Source: Astrothelium macrocarpum (Eukaryota; Ascomycota; Dothideomycetes; Trypetheliales; Trypetheliaceae). Taken from it: a stretch of 64,000 bases of DNA. Below are positions 12,043 through 21,966 of the stretch, piece by piece. A program made the position numbers and the translations under genes. The stretch's first letter is position 1. Each line of letters starts with the position of its first letter. The stretch lies in the NCBI GenBank assembly GCA_021030915.1, contig JAGEMR010000033.1, positions 124,001-188,000 on the forward strand, written 5' to 3'. A model generated the notes under the pieces. That model did no database searches. It was not told the DNA's origin and was given only the letters and a program-made list of their open reading frames with translations.

Positions 12043-13085
12043 ATGTTGGCCTGCTTTTTTTGCTTTGTATAATGTTTGGTCTTAAATTCGTTCTAGCATG
12101 AGGTGTCTGCAAGCTGATTGTCATTCGGCTGTTCTCGAAGTTGTACCTGCACTCTGCTCTTCGGTTTGACTACTGCCTGTCGTACACATGGGCTGATTCT
12201 TGGGCCGAGCTGGTTGTCGCGAAAGATGGTTGCGACGCCGGCTGGCTGATGTATCATATTTCCAACATTTCCAGATCGATATACACCAATTGAGCTTTTT
12301 GTCCGAACACTACGTCTCGTTCTGACAAGAATAGGACTGAATTTTCAGCTACAAGAGAAGTGAGCCATCTGGATTTCTTTAGTTGGAACCAAGTTCCACT
12401 TAGTAAAAACAATACAGTCCTACGATATCAGGCAGTGCTAGAAGACACCCAGCAGGTGAGACAGGTTGACAGCGTTAAGTCCTTGAAACGAACCGGTAGA
12501 GTTTCCAGAGTCTTCATACAGTAGCCAGCAACAAATATCCCTGAGCGCAGTATCACGTCAAGGTAATGCAAGTAGGGTCCCCAACAGAGTCTCATGTCAT
12601 TGGGCAGTGGACAAAGACAACTGTACTCGGCGTCACGAGTGAATTGCGCTACATAAATACAAAAATCCCCGGGCTCATCAAATCACTTGATCCCAGTTAC
12701 ATTTCGATCACAGTCGCCTGCACTGCACTAGGAGAGACACTGTTATTTGTCACATCGACATTCCCCCCCATAATCGAATCCACCGTCTAGATCTTGTTCA
12801 ATTTCCACAGAAAGTAAATGGTTCAAGTCACTGTGGGTGACCAATAGGGGTCTAGGCGCACCCTTGTGTCGACTATGGACAAAGTAGAAAAGGAATCGAA
12901 ATAGTCACCATTCGAGACAAGCGCAGGAACAACACTGCGCGCCATAGCTCCATCTCTCATATCCCCTTTTTTGCCCCATCCAAAGTACATTAGAAAAGAA
13001 TACCTGCAAAAGGAGAAGAAGCGTCCAGAAGCCGCCCCTCACTCTCGATAAATCATTCCATTACCGAGGATAAGATGAGAAAAGG
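12043..13085. other. Convergent intergenic region tom70/opy2
   Basis: About 1 kb between two converging genes. A 74-codon frame at 12566-12790 has no family features. No repeat or RNA gene recognised. Confidence 0.5.
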
Positions 13086-14702
13086 CTAGTTCTCATCTGT
13101 CGCATGCGCGTCGTCAAACGGGCTCTCGTTCCTCCGATCCGATCCAAGTCCCATGTGTGTCGGCTGGCGACTGGCCCTTCGCGTTGCCTCTTCAATCACG
13201 GCATTGATGCCCATCAACGTGTTTCTCCGTTCGTCACGCTCGGCTACTGTGGGCAGCAGACTGCTGGTCTGATCGGCAAAGGGCGAGTCCGGTGAGGCAT
13301 TGCTGCTGAGGCCGGCGATCGGTGTGTCGGCAATCTCGGTGATCTGGGACTCGCGAGTCCGACCGATCAAGCTGCGACGTGAGCGAGCGTGCTCGTCTTC
13401 GTCGTCGTCTGAGGTGTCGTCGAATGTGGAGGGCTGCGCGGCTGCTTGCTGCGCGCGAGAGTGTGGTCGGCTACTGGTGCTCGCGGTGTCCTTTGATGCG
13501 GCAGCGGTGATGATGTGTCCCAGTGTTTGTTTGCCTGGTGACACCGCTTTGACGGTTTCGACATCGCTGATAGAGCTGACGTCTGGCGTACTGTTGCCGC
13601 TTTTTTGCTTGCCCTTTACCTTGGTAAGTGTGAGAGGAATAGGTTTTCCGTACGTCGCTGTTCCGGTCGATTTGAGGGAGCTTTGGGGAGATGGTCCTGC
13701 CTTATCAGCGGAAGATGGGATTTGAACTTGTAGTGGCTTGCCCGCCCGTGCAAAGTCCAGAGACGGTACAGGAGGTGTCGATGCCACAGCTGGTGTGTTG
13801 TCTCCACTGCTGCTCCCCGATTTGACGCTTACGACAGCCGCCTTGCCCCGCACCGCTGACTGTGCTGGTACCGGGCTTACGATTGCGTTGTTTCGGTAAA
13901 CCGTCGAAGCCATGCTGGCGCGAGCCAAGCTAGGAGTAATACTCTGTCGTTGATGTGCGCTTCGGGCATCGGAGTCAGCTGAATAAGTGGAGCCTCTGAG
14001 GTCGCTAGGCATGAAATAATGAGATTCAGATTCGCTTTCGATCCGTTGCGATGCATACGGACTGTGGGCGGGCGAGCCCATTGCTGGGATTGGCGGGACA
14101 GGAGGAACAAGGACGCCGGGTGATTCCAGTCCTCGGTTTGTAACGCCTGGGATGTAAGCAATCTGAATAACGTTGGATGCGCGCGTGAGCACTGTAGATG
14201 CAATTGACCCGACGGTGTGAGTCGAAGCTCGCGCATCACGTTGCATGGTAAAGTTGTTGACGGCCTCATTTTCTTCAGACTTTGGTTCTTGGTCATACTC
14301 TTCTTCTACCCAGCCATCGTCATACTGGTCTCTCCTCGGTTTGATGACAAATTTCCAGACGATAAATGTGAGCAATGCAATAAAGGCAACTCCTCCAACC
14401 ACGCCACCAGCGATGGCTCCGACATTTGGGCCGCCTCCACCGCCACTATTGCTGGATGAAGCTGACGAACCATCGGCACTAACTGAATTAGACACGCATG
14501 TAGTTGAGGCGCATTGTGTGCATGATTGTACGAGTTGCGAACAGATTTGGCCCGAGGGACAGACTGGGCACGAAGGAGTAGTGTTTGGACACTGAACGCA
14601 TCTCCGGAATAAAGTCCGTAATTGATTCTCTACGGCTAAGCGACGATTAGATGGAACCAAAGAGCGGAAGTTTTGAGAGGTATGCATACCTTGAGCAGCC
14701 AT
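13086..14702 (-). CDS. opy2: Opy2-type membrane anchor protein
   Basis: Two exons, 14690-14702 (13 nt) and 13086-14635, giving 520 residues. The outer N-terminus is a Cys-rich Opy2 domain: CVQCPNTTPSCPVCPSGQIC, then QSCTQCASTTC (about 17-51). After a Ser/Gly linker comes one transmembrane helix (about 77-102, GAIAGGVVGGVAFIALLTFIVW) and a long disordered, Ser/Pro-rich cytosolic tail. In yeast, Opy2 recruits Ste50 to the membrane for HOG and invasive-growth signalling. The 54-nt intron has no stop, so unspliced reading gives 18 extra residues before the Cys domain; splicing is inferred from GT-AG sites and a branch-like tctaatc. Confidence 0.82.
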   Translation of the reverse strand: MAAQGMHTSQNFRSLVPSNRRLAVENQLRTLFRRCVQCPNTTPSCPVCPSGQICSQLVQSCTQCASTTCVSNSVSADGSSASSSNSGGGGGPNVGAIAGGVVGGVAFIALLTFIVWKFVIKPRRDQYDDGWVEEEYDQEPKSEENEAVNNFTMQRDARASTHTVGSIASTVLTRASNVIQIAYIPGVTNRGLESPGVLVPPVPPIPAMGSPAHSPYASQRIESESESHYFMPSDLRGSTYSADSDARSAHQRQSITPSLARASMASTVYRNNAIVSPVPAQSAVRGKAAVVSVKSGSSSGDNTPAVASTPPVPSLDFARAGKPLQVQIPSSADKAGPSPQSSLKSTGTATYGKPIPLTLTKVKGKQKSGNSTPDVSSISDVETVKAVSPGKQTLGHIITAAASKDTASTSSRPHSRAQQAAAQPSTFDDTSDDDEDEHARSRRSLIGRTRESQITEIADTPIAGLSSNASPDSPFADQTSSLLPTVAERDERRNTLMGINAVIEEATRRASRQPTHMGLGSDRRNESPFDDAHATDEN

Positions 14703-16406
14703 ATTTGGTCAGCGGACTACAGTAATTGTGTGTGTGGGTTGTCGCTGTCGGCCGAGTCGCGACAAGCAGTGAGACAAGACGCCACTGTTAGGGATGGCGG
14801 ATCGATCGGTGAGAGCGGGTCATCAGGTCATGGACAATCGGTGTGTATGCAACGGGCGATGTCGCGAAGAATCAATAGATACACAGCGAGAGCATGCGCG
14901 GCAGTTGTCCAGTAATGGTCGGAAGAGTTGGAGGTGCGGGTAAATGGGGGTGGAAGGGAGACTGCAAGGCAACTAGCAAGTGGGCAAAGAGCGAAGAAAC
15001 AGCAGCAAGTTAACGAGCGACAAGAAGAGAGTTTAGGCTGCACGCGGCGAGAGCAGATACAAGGTGGTGGTTCAGGTAGATGGAGGAGGAGGAATAAGGT
15101 AGGGCCAGAACGGGAGATGAGCGAAGCTGGACGAGAAGGAGAGAGCCGAGGGGGAGATGCTCACACAATCCTTCCTCTGCCCGACTGACCAATGCAACCT
15201 GGCTAGCGGCTCGCTCTAATTAAGGTAGGTATGTGTGAACATAGATATGGACAAAGGCTCGATAGATTGCTCTTTGTCACCGACTCTGCTGCAGATATGA
15301 GTTCGTTGACCTTTCCATAGCCCGTCATCTACCATCCTACCATCCGACCAGCCTGCCATCCCACCGTCCTACCGTCAATGCCACATGGGCCGGAACTCAT
15401 ATCGCTTCGGAAAATGTGCCTGGATGATCGTGTGAGGCTGGACGCGATCCCGCCTAGGCTTGCATTGATTTCTTTGTCCTTTGCAGCCAATCACACCCAT
15501 CCCTGCGCACTTTGCACTGTTGGTCCCGTCCTTTTCCCATTCATTGGAACAGCCTCCCACACCGGAATCTACCCTTTCGCCAGCTGCTGACACCCGGCTA
15601 TTGGCAGTCTTATTTTCCAATAACACCTCCTCCTACTGCATTTGTGCAGTCGCGTGGATGCGGGGATTTCTTTTCTCCTAACAACCGCCGTTTCGGTCCC
15701 CCCACACGCACGGATAATACACGAAAGAATATCCTCCTATACAAAGTAAGTGCCTCCAGAGAAATCTGTACTGAATAAAATTTATCAGACCTCCGCCTGA
15801 CTTGAGTTCTCTTTGTGGAATGTCAAGAATAGAAGCGGTCTTGCTTTATTAGAGCAAGCCACATCGATGCTTTCTTGTTCTCGTGTGTCACCTCCTAAAT
15901 GTGCATGTACAGCAGGGGCAAGTCGCAATTTTGAAGATAAAGTCTAGATTGCAGATCTTCGCCTCTCGTAGTTCGGCCACTGGCTTCTTAGAATTAAGCC
16001 TCTATAGATTCTACTACGACCGTCTTCTCTAAAATTAATGCCAAGATAATCATCATGTCCATCACAAAACAATGACCCCTACGAATGCATTATGTAGAGA
16101 TAGAGTAGATGTACGGACTGTAGTAAAGACTGTCTTAGTCTCAGCTCAACTCTTCACAATCTCATCGCTCCGTGCTAACTAATTGGCTCGAACGTTTTCC
16201 CGCTTGATATAAAGAGTATCAAAAAGAAAAACAATCGTCAAGCCAGAGAAACATAAAGTAGATGGGGCAAGCGATATCCAAGTCCGTGGGGGCCCCATAC
16301 GTTGCGCACCTCACCATCTACCCACGGGCAGGTCCAACTTTTAACCAGGGACCGTTCTCAACGCCCCGAAACCACTTCCCTCCTTGCTCTTCAACTAAGT
16401 AAAGCC
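14703..16406. promoter_or_regulatory. Long divergent region opy2/taf8
   Basis: About 1.7 kb between divergent starts, the longest such gap in the window. The first 500 bases next to opy2 are purine-rich on the plus strand (pyrimidine-rich in the opy2 sense) and probably transcribed leader. An 8-bp repeat lies at 15332-15376. Several open frames here are short and without features. Confidence 0.45.
15332..15376. repeat. 8-bp degenerate tandem repeat, about 5.5 copies
   Basis: Units read CCATCCTA, CCATCCGA, CCAGCCTG, CCATCCCA, CCGTCCTA, CCGTC. The period of eight holds across 45 bases with one or two changes per unit. It lies in the upstream region of opy2. Confidence 0.7.
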
Positions 16407-17517
16407 ATGCAGCCTGTTACAAACGCTGGAGCCAAACGAGCCTCCCCTTTCGACGACAACACTCCGCCTGCCAAGAAACGCCGAAATGAATCCACAATAC
16501 TCAAGCACCACAGCCTTCATTACAAGCAGTCATCAACAGTTGATCCGTCTCTCACCCTGCAAGATCCTGTCTTCATACAGAGCCAGCTACTTAGGTCCAT
16601 TATCATAGCATGTGGAGCAGTCGGATTCGACAGCGTCACCGCTACGGCGCTCGAAAGCTTTCGCGCTGCCGTTGAAGAATGTATGTCCCATTTTGCAGCA
16701 GAAGCAAAAGCTATACGAAGACAACCTTGTGTATGTCGAAGCTAATCCATGTGTAGATATTCTTCATCTTCTCTCTCTTACTTCCAATTCCATGAGCAGT
16801 GCTCGCCGCGCGCAACCTCTTCCACAGGATTTCATCCACGCTCTTGCAGCTACCAACGTCTCCTCTGCCTTTCTTCAGGAGCATCTATCCCTTCACGACC
16901 TCCATTCCGAGTCCTCCCCCCTGGCCCCGTCTAGCTTGCTGTCTTCCATACCCGCTCCTCCACCTGCAGAACCGCCCCCTCCCAATCTCACGTCAATGCT
17001 TGGAACCAACCTAATCTCCTCCAATGAGAAACGTCAAAGACTGTATATACCTAAACATTTTCCTTCATTGCCCAGCCAACACACGTGGCGTGCCACTCCC
17101 GTTTTCAGTGAGCGAGAGGAGGATCCTCGAAAAATACGGGAACGTGCGACCGAGGAAGGCATGGAAGCTGAGCGCGCTTTGAGAAAACTTGTTGCCGCGA
17201 GAAATGCCGGGGCTATAGACAGAGGGCAGAGGAAAGCCGCAATGGGGAAACAGGGAAAGGGTATGGAGAATATGTGGAAAGAAACGATCGATGCGATTGG
17301 CAAGGGAGACGAGGAGAGAGAGAAAAAGGAAAAAGCAAATGGTGACATGGACGAGATAGACTTGAATTTTGGACTCGACGGAACAGCAGATGAAAAGCCA
17401 CCGATACGAAAAGAGCATGACATACCATCGAGGAAACCAGACGCGAACAACGGAATGATGGTCAATTACGAGAAGAAATATTGGAGAAAAGCATCGGTTA
17501 CTGCATCTCATGGTTGA
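16407..17517 (+). CDS. taf8: TFIID subunit TAF8
   Basis: Two exons, 16407-16680 and 16757-17517, giving 344 residues. A basic N-terminus (AKKRR) is followed by a bromodomain-associated histone fold (about 55-125): FIQSQLLRSIIIACGAVGFD, then EEYILHLLSLTSNSMSSARRAQPLPQDF, which appears only when the 76-nt intron is removed. The TAF8 C-terminal motif is IPKHFPSLPSQHTWRATPVF, with a charged helix after it. TAF8 pairs with TAF10 in TFIID. The tail is highly charged and contains a Lys/Glu-rich stretch. The ATG follows a stop-free extension, but the context and homology favour MQPVTN. Confidence 0.9.
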
Positions 17518-17911
17518 AGAGGGGGAGTTTAGGGGACTCATTCATGGTTCTGGACGGCTTTTATGATACCCAGTGTGTACGCACAGTAACACTTGACTAT
17601 ATTTCTTAAGAAGCAGCGTTTTGTGATGGATTGGAATTGACATCCCTTCAACACGCAAGTGATCCCAGTTTACATGGCGAATGTGACATGTGCGACCCTG
17701 ATTGAATCTTGAGTGTGCAAATCTGTTGCCATTCTTCCGCAAGTGAACATTATAGGATGTATACACTCTATTCCATACTACATCCTTCACCCCGTTTCCC
17801 CATCCCACCCTGTAGTTTCCACGGTCAACCCGTCCTTACATCTAACAGACCCACGTGTCATCAGCATAGCTTCTAGCGAGGCTACTCACACCTCTGTGCC
17901 CTCATTCGAAC
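17518..17911. other. Convergent intergenic region taf8/som1
   Basis: Short 3' to 3' gap. Minus-strand frames are without features. Nothing else seen. Confidence 0.5.
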
Positions 17912-18127
17912 TTACTTTCGAAATAATCTAACTATTGGCCAACACTTGACCACTGTATTCGGATCCTTCCTATCCCCGTCCAGATCGCATTCGTACTGCA
18001 CCAGTTCGTACAATTTGCACTCGTCTAGATCCACCCGTTCGTGAGGCTTGCGCACCTTGCCGTTGACAAGATTGTTGACTTTTGCAGGAAGGGCAGAGGC
18101 GGGAAAGACTTCCGTAGGAGGTGCCAT
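17912..18127 (-). CDS. som1: Som1, mitochondrial inner membrane peptidase subunit
   Basis: A 71-residue intronless protein that matches fungal Som1 along its whole length: MAPPTEVFPASALP, then RVDLDECKLYELVQYECDLD, and an end with KCWPIVRLFRK. Som1 associates with the Imp1/Imp2 inner membrane peptidase, which matures proteins sorted to the intermembrane space. Conserved Cys residues (in DECKL, YECDL, VKCWP) fit a disulphide-stabilised small protein of that compartment. The gene is easily missed because of its size. Its start lies about 110 bp from that of xrcc2 on the other strand, so the two share a very short divergent promoter. Confidence 0.85.
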   Translation of the reverse strand: MAPPTEVFPASALPAKVNNLVNGKVRKPHERVDLDECKLYELVQYECDLDGDRKDPNTVVKCWPIVRLFRK

Positions 18128-18235
18128 TAATGGTGAAACTATATCAAGGACGAGGAAGAGAGATTGAGGTCAAGACGAATGCGAGATGTAGGATGACATG
18201 AAGCCACAGTAGAGCTTTGAAGCCTGAGTGTAAAT

Positions 18236-19620
18236 ATGAGTGTAGAAGAGTCGGGTAAGAAGTTGTTAGGTGAAGTGGTTGAAGAGCATTTCGATGAGGT
18301 AGGACAACATTTCCAATTTGCTTCTTCACTATGGATCAAGGGCGAAGAGAATATTTGAACAAAATCTTGATTTATTCGTTTTGCGCTGAAATGCTCGATG
18401 GGTTCGAGTCTGATATTTAATGTTTTCTCTAGGTCCTTCAGTTTTTCCATTCGTTGCAGTTTGGATCCAAAGCATTTACAAAGATCAAATCCCTTGATGA
18501 ATTGCTCAAAATATTCCAATACAGAAGAGAACCTCGACTTGATCTGGACACTGCAGACTCATTCAAAGCTCCCTTGCCTAAAGCTCCCATAGTCGAGATT
18601 ACTTCGTCCGGATCCTGCCAAGGTAAGACTCAGCTGCTTTACTTTCTCACGGCGACGGCCATCCTTCCACCTATGGATGCCTCTTCTCAAGTCCATCTGG
18701 ACGGTCTGGACAGTGCCGTGGTCATAATTGACGCAGACGGCCGTTTCGATGTATCGCGTCTAGCACGGGTCACACAACTTTACATCTCTGTCCACCGGGC
18801 CTCCCAACTCGCCGGCTCTAAGAAGCCAATGTCTTGCACTGCACAAGATGTCATTGCTGATGATGACGATTCCGCGCTAATTCGTACGTGTCTCAAGCAT
18901 GTCCATATCTTCTGTCCCCAATCTTCTGAATCTCTACTTGCCACCCTCGATTCTCTAGAAGAATATCTCTACAACTTTGACGAGCATGCATCCGCGTCCC
19001 GTCCATTGTCTGCGATCTTCCTTGACAGCATAAGCGCGTTTTATTGGCAGGAACGCCAAAGAGTAGATGACGCGAAACTCCCAGTGTACCACCCGACGGA
19101 GGATCAACGTTCATCGGCAATGGAGCCTGCTATTTCCCCTCAAAACACATATGCCCTCCTAAGACAGAATCTCGCTGCTCTTTCAAGAAGATACTCATGT
19201 CCAGTCGTTGTCACGACTCGCTCAAGTAGCCGGCATATTCGTCAACGATCTCATGAAGCCATCGTTCCACCAGAGTTACCTGTTCCCTGGTCCACGTTTC
19301 CTACGCTGCGACTGCATATTAGGAAAGCGGCGGTAGACAAGTTTCCACCAATGCACAGCATTTTGGAAGCTTTGAGAGATCGTTCGGCGAGACAGGAGAT
19401 CGTGAATCAAGGTCGGTACGAAATCCTACTCAATCAATGGGGTGCAGATGCATGGAGCGAGGGATTGAAGTCAGCTGTAGGAAGAAGGGCGACTATGATC
19501 CCTATGTGGATTGGAGATGAGGGAACATGGGTAAAGGATCATGAAAATCCAAATGATACTTGGCCCCCATGGAGAGATTTGTTAGAGTATGAAAAAAATG
19601 CAGAACAAGATGGAAGTTAA
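18236..19620 (+). CDS. xrcc2: XRCC2-like RAD51 paralogue
   Basis: Two exons, 18236-18298 and 18433-19620, with a 134-nt intron, giving 416 residues. Exon 1 (MSVEESGKKLLGEVVEEHF) was found by frame and splice logic because the large exon has no ATG ahead of its conserved part. The RecA-like core has VEITSSGSCQGKTQLLYFLT (Walker A, 75-94), AVVIIDADGRFDVSRL, and SAIFLDSISAFYW (Walker B region), in the order of human XRCC2. XRCC2 works with RAD51D in homologous recombination. The Walker A differs from consensus: Ser80 stands where Gly is expected in GxxxxGKT, while Gly85, Lys86 and Thr87 are kept. XRCC2 ATP binding is known to be dispensable in vertebrates, which fits such drift. Confidence 0.85.
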
Positions 19621-19824
19621 TGCCTACATAGGCAACATGCGACTGGGTTAGATGTGCACGAGCGTCGCATCCTCTATGCCATTGAGTGAACCTAAAGTAA
19701 TTAGAATCTGTATGTGGATGCATGTCAACAACCACAGACCAGAATTCACTTTGCTATGGGTTGACTCTCGAGATAGCGACATTCGGAGACTATGTACATC
19801 GGATAATCGAACAATTACCAGCAA

Positions 19825-20843
19825 TTAAACATCAAAATTCCTGACGTCAGGCATTCGTCCCAGACCGCCCCCACCCGTGCCACTAATGCTTTGACTCAAT
19901 GAAGACCCATCGACCTTTGGCGACGCCTCGATGTGCACACCTCCCGCGCTGCGATCGATGACATGCTTCCTGAGCATCGCCAAAATCTCCGAGTTCTTCC
20001 ACCGCTTCGGCACGGGACGATAAGCCGGCTTGAACGCACCCACCGTCTGGGCCCATTCGCCCGACCGCGGCTGATTCTGGCGCCACATGTCTTCCTTTGG
20101 TGGCGCAGGCGCTTGGCCTTGGGCAGCTTTATTGGCGAGATCGGGACCACTGCCCTCGGCGTATTCCATCGAGGTCGGGGATGGTTCTTGCGTGGCCCAG
20201 TAGTAAATGTCCCAGTCGTTTTCGTCGAGGAAGAGGTCGTACTGCTGCAGCTGTTTCGGGGTCATGTGGGCGAGGTTGGCGTCGGCGAAGGTGGAGAGGA
20301 GGAGGTCGCTTTCGAGAGTGCCACGCTTGCGGCTTTGATCTGTGGGTGGGGGAAAAGGGTCGGCATCAGTTTTGTTTCTGGATGTTGTGGATGGTAGGTC
20401 AGCAAAGACGCACATAAAAGCCTCGCCCGCATGGTGTTGGCATCTTCGCCAGTCCGCCTCAAGGGCTCTACCTTGAATGAACCACCCTCAATCTCGCCGA
20501 CGTTCAATTCGGCATTGGTTCCCGATTCTGGAGCTCCTTTTTGAGTTCCGCCGGTCATACGCTCAGTGTTCTCGGGCACCGAGTCTTTCGGAGTGTACTC
20601 TGGATCAACAGAAGTGATCATCTCGGGTGGCGCAGCATCTTTACCAACGCTTGGCAATTCGTTTGCAATTGTTGAAGTGGTGTTTGTCATGTGTGGGTTT
20701 AGGGGTTTTTCAGTCTGTTTTTTCCTCCAGCCTTCTGCGGTGTCGTTAGGTTCCGGTCTGTAGCGTAGAGCAGAAAACCCAAAGGTCCGGGATAACACAG
20801 GAGCCGAGCCAGCAGCTCTAATTGCCAATCTTGTAGAAAGCAT
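19825..20843 (-). CDS. sdh5: Succinate dehydrogenase assembly factor 2
   Basis: Two exons, 20414-20843 and 19825-20339, giving 314 residues. A mitochondrial presequence (MLSTRLAIRAAGSAPVLSRT) leads to a variable stretch and then the SDHAF2 core: LRRTGEDANTMRARLLY spliced to QSRKRGTLESDLLLSTFA, followed by MTPKQLQQYDLFLDENDWDI and YYWATQ. This factor attaches FAD covalently to the Sdh1 flavoprotein subunit in the matrix. The C-terminal extension (about 90 residues, Ser/Gly-rich) is longer than in yeast Sdh5 but usual for filamentous fungi. It converges with xrcc2 and diverges from wetA. Confidence 0.93.
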
Positions 20844-21490
20844 GTTGGTCCAAGTAGTTACTGAGAATCCGAAAACAAGAGGATAAACAGGGGCGAGTAA
20901 CTCGCGATGAGGAGATGGTTTTAGGAAAGATTTGACAGAGCTCCTCTAGAGCAGGCAATGATGAGACGGTCAGTGACGTCGTTGACCTCGGCCGATTGTT
21001 GCTGACTCACCACCAGGCCTACCAACCTTGTAAACTTTGGCAACGGATCACTTCTCGGTTTTGCATTTACTGGATTTGATCATGAATGGTTTGAAGAAGT
21101 CTATATGTATTCTTTCGATATGGACTTTCATTCTATGGAGATTATAAGGCTTTGAGTAGCTCGATTAGAAATATTGTCGATTCGAAAGCGTATGCAATCG
21201 CTATTTTCCTACAGCGCATGTTGCCTGATTTTTTTCTCATCTAGAGAATGAAGTGAGTAGATGTTTGGCTTCGAATCCTGTTAGCTGGATCGAAATGTCA
21301 CCTGAATACATTCAGGCTAACAAGATTTTCTTGGAATCTGGGCTTTTTCTCCTCCATCAACTATCCAGATACCAGTTCTATCACGCCACGGCATCATTGA
21401 TTTATTTCTTGCTAGTTGATCTCGTTTATAGAAACAACACAGGCATTGTCTCTTACTAGGGCGCGGTAACAGTTGCCTAAGAAGGTTGCT

Positions 21491-21745
21491 GGAATGTCAG
21501 TACATTCCTGAGGCTCACAAGCTCATATGTGGCTGCAACCGGAATGCGGGCCCTTGAACACAATGGTCGAATGGCTGACAGAAGTGGCTGACATGGTGGA
21601 AATCTTTTGGAATGGTAGCCACGGTTTCTGCCGTGTCGTCACTGCAGAGATTCCCAGCTTTTGGGGTTCCTGAGATAATGGCTTGTTCATGAATACGAGA
21701 CATTCCTACCATTGGTACCTGGCGCGGCTTCCATAGAATGGAATG
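21491..21745 (+). promoter_or_regulatory. Cluster of seven AbaA-type (CATTCY) sites
   Basis: CATTCY in either orientation occurs at 21491-21496 (GGAATG), 21503-21508 (CATTCC), 21541-21546 (GGAATG), 21609-21614 (GGAATG), 21701-21706 (CATTCC), 21735-21740 (AGAATG) and 21740-21745 (GGAATG). Random sequence would give about one such site per kilobase counting both strands. CATTCY is the established target of the TEA-domain regulator AbaA, which activates wetA in Aspergillus. The cluster ends 42 bp before the TATA box. Confidence 0.8.
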
Positions 21746-21786
21746 CTGCTACAATCGTGGGAGGCTGGTAATTGACTAATTTTGGC

Positions 21787-21793
21787 TATATAT
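21787..21793 (+). promoter_or_regulatory. wetA TATA box
   Basis: TATATAT about 174 bp upstream of the chosen wetA start and directly after the AbaA-site cluster. Position and sequence fit a core promoter element; not tested. Confidence 0.55.
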
Positions 21794-21966
21794 GTTTACT
21801 CGGTTTGTTTCCTGTTTGATCAAACTGTCATATCACAAATCTGCAATCTTATGCAAGGTACCGCTGCTTGATTCGCTCCCTCGCATCATAACGGGCGTAG
21901 AAGCATCGTTCAATCGACGACATCTGGGCTCACGTCACGTGGAAATTGCGAGTCCCTCGTCCTATC

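Larger units (their letters stand above)
20844..21966. promoter_or_regulatory. Divergent region sdh5/wetA with wetA promoter
   Basis: About 1.1 kb. The part next to wetA has seven CATTCY-type sites (21491-21745) and a TATA box (21787-21793), listed separately. One more CATTCT stands at 21129-21134. A 68-codon frame at 21253-21459 has no features and is not called. Confidence 0.75.

Noticed and set aside
18139..18519. 126-codon minus-strand frame
   Set aside because: It covers the first exon, the intron and the start of exon 2 of xrcc2 on the other strand, which has clear family sequence.
21253..21300. T-arm-like TTCGAAT sequence, checked as a possible tRNA
   Set aside because: The flanking bases do not pair into a T-stem and there is no acceptor or anticodon arm.
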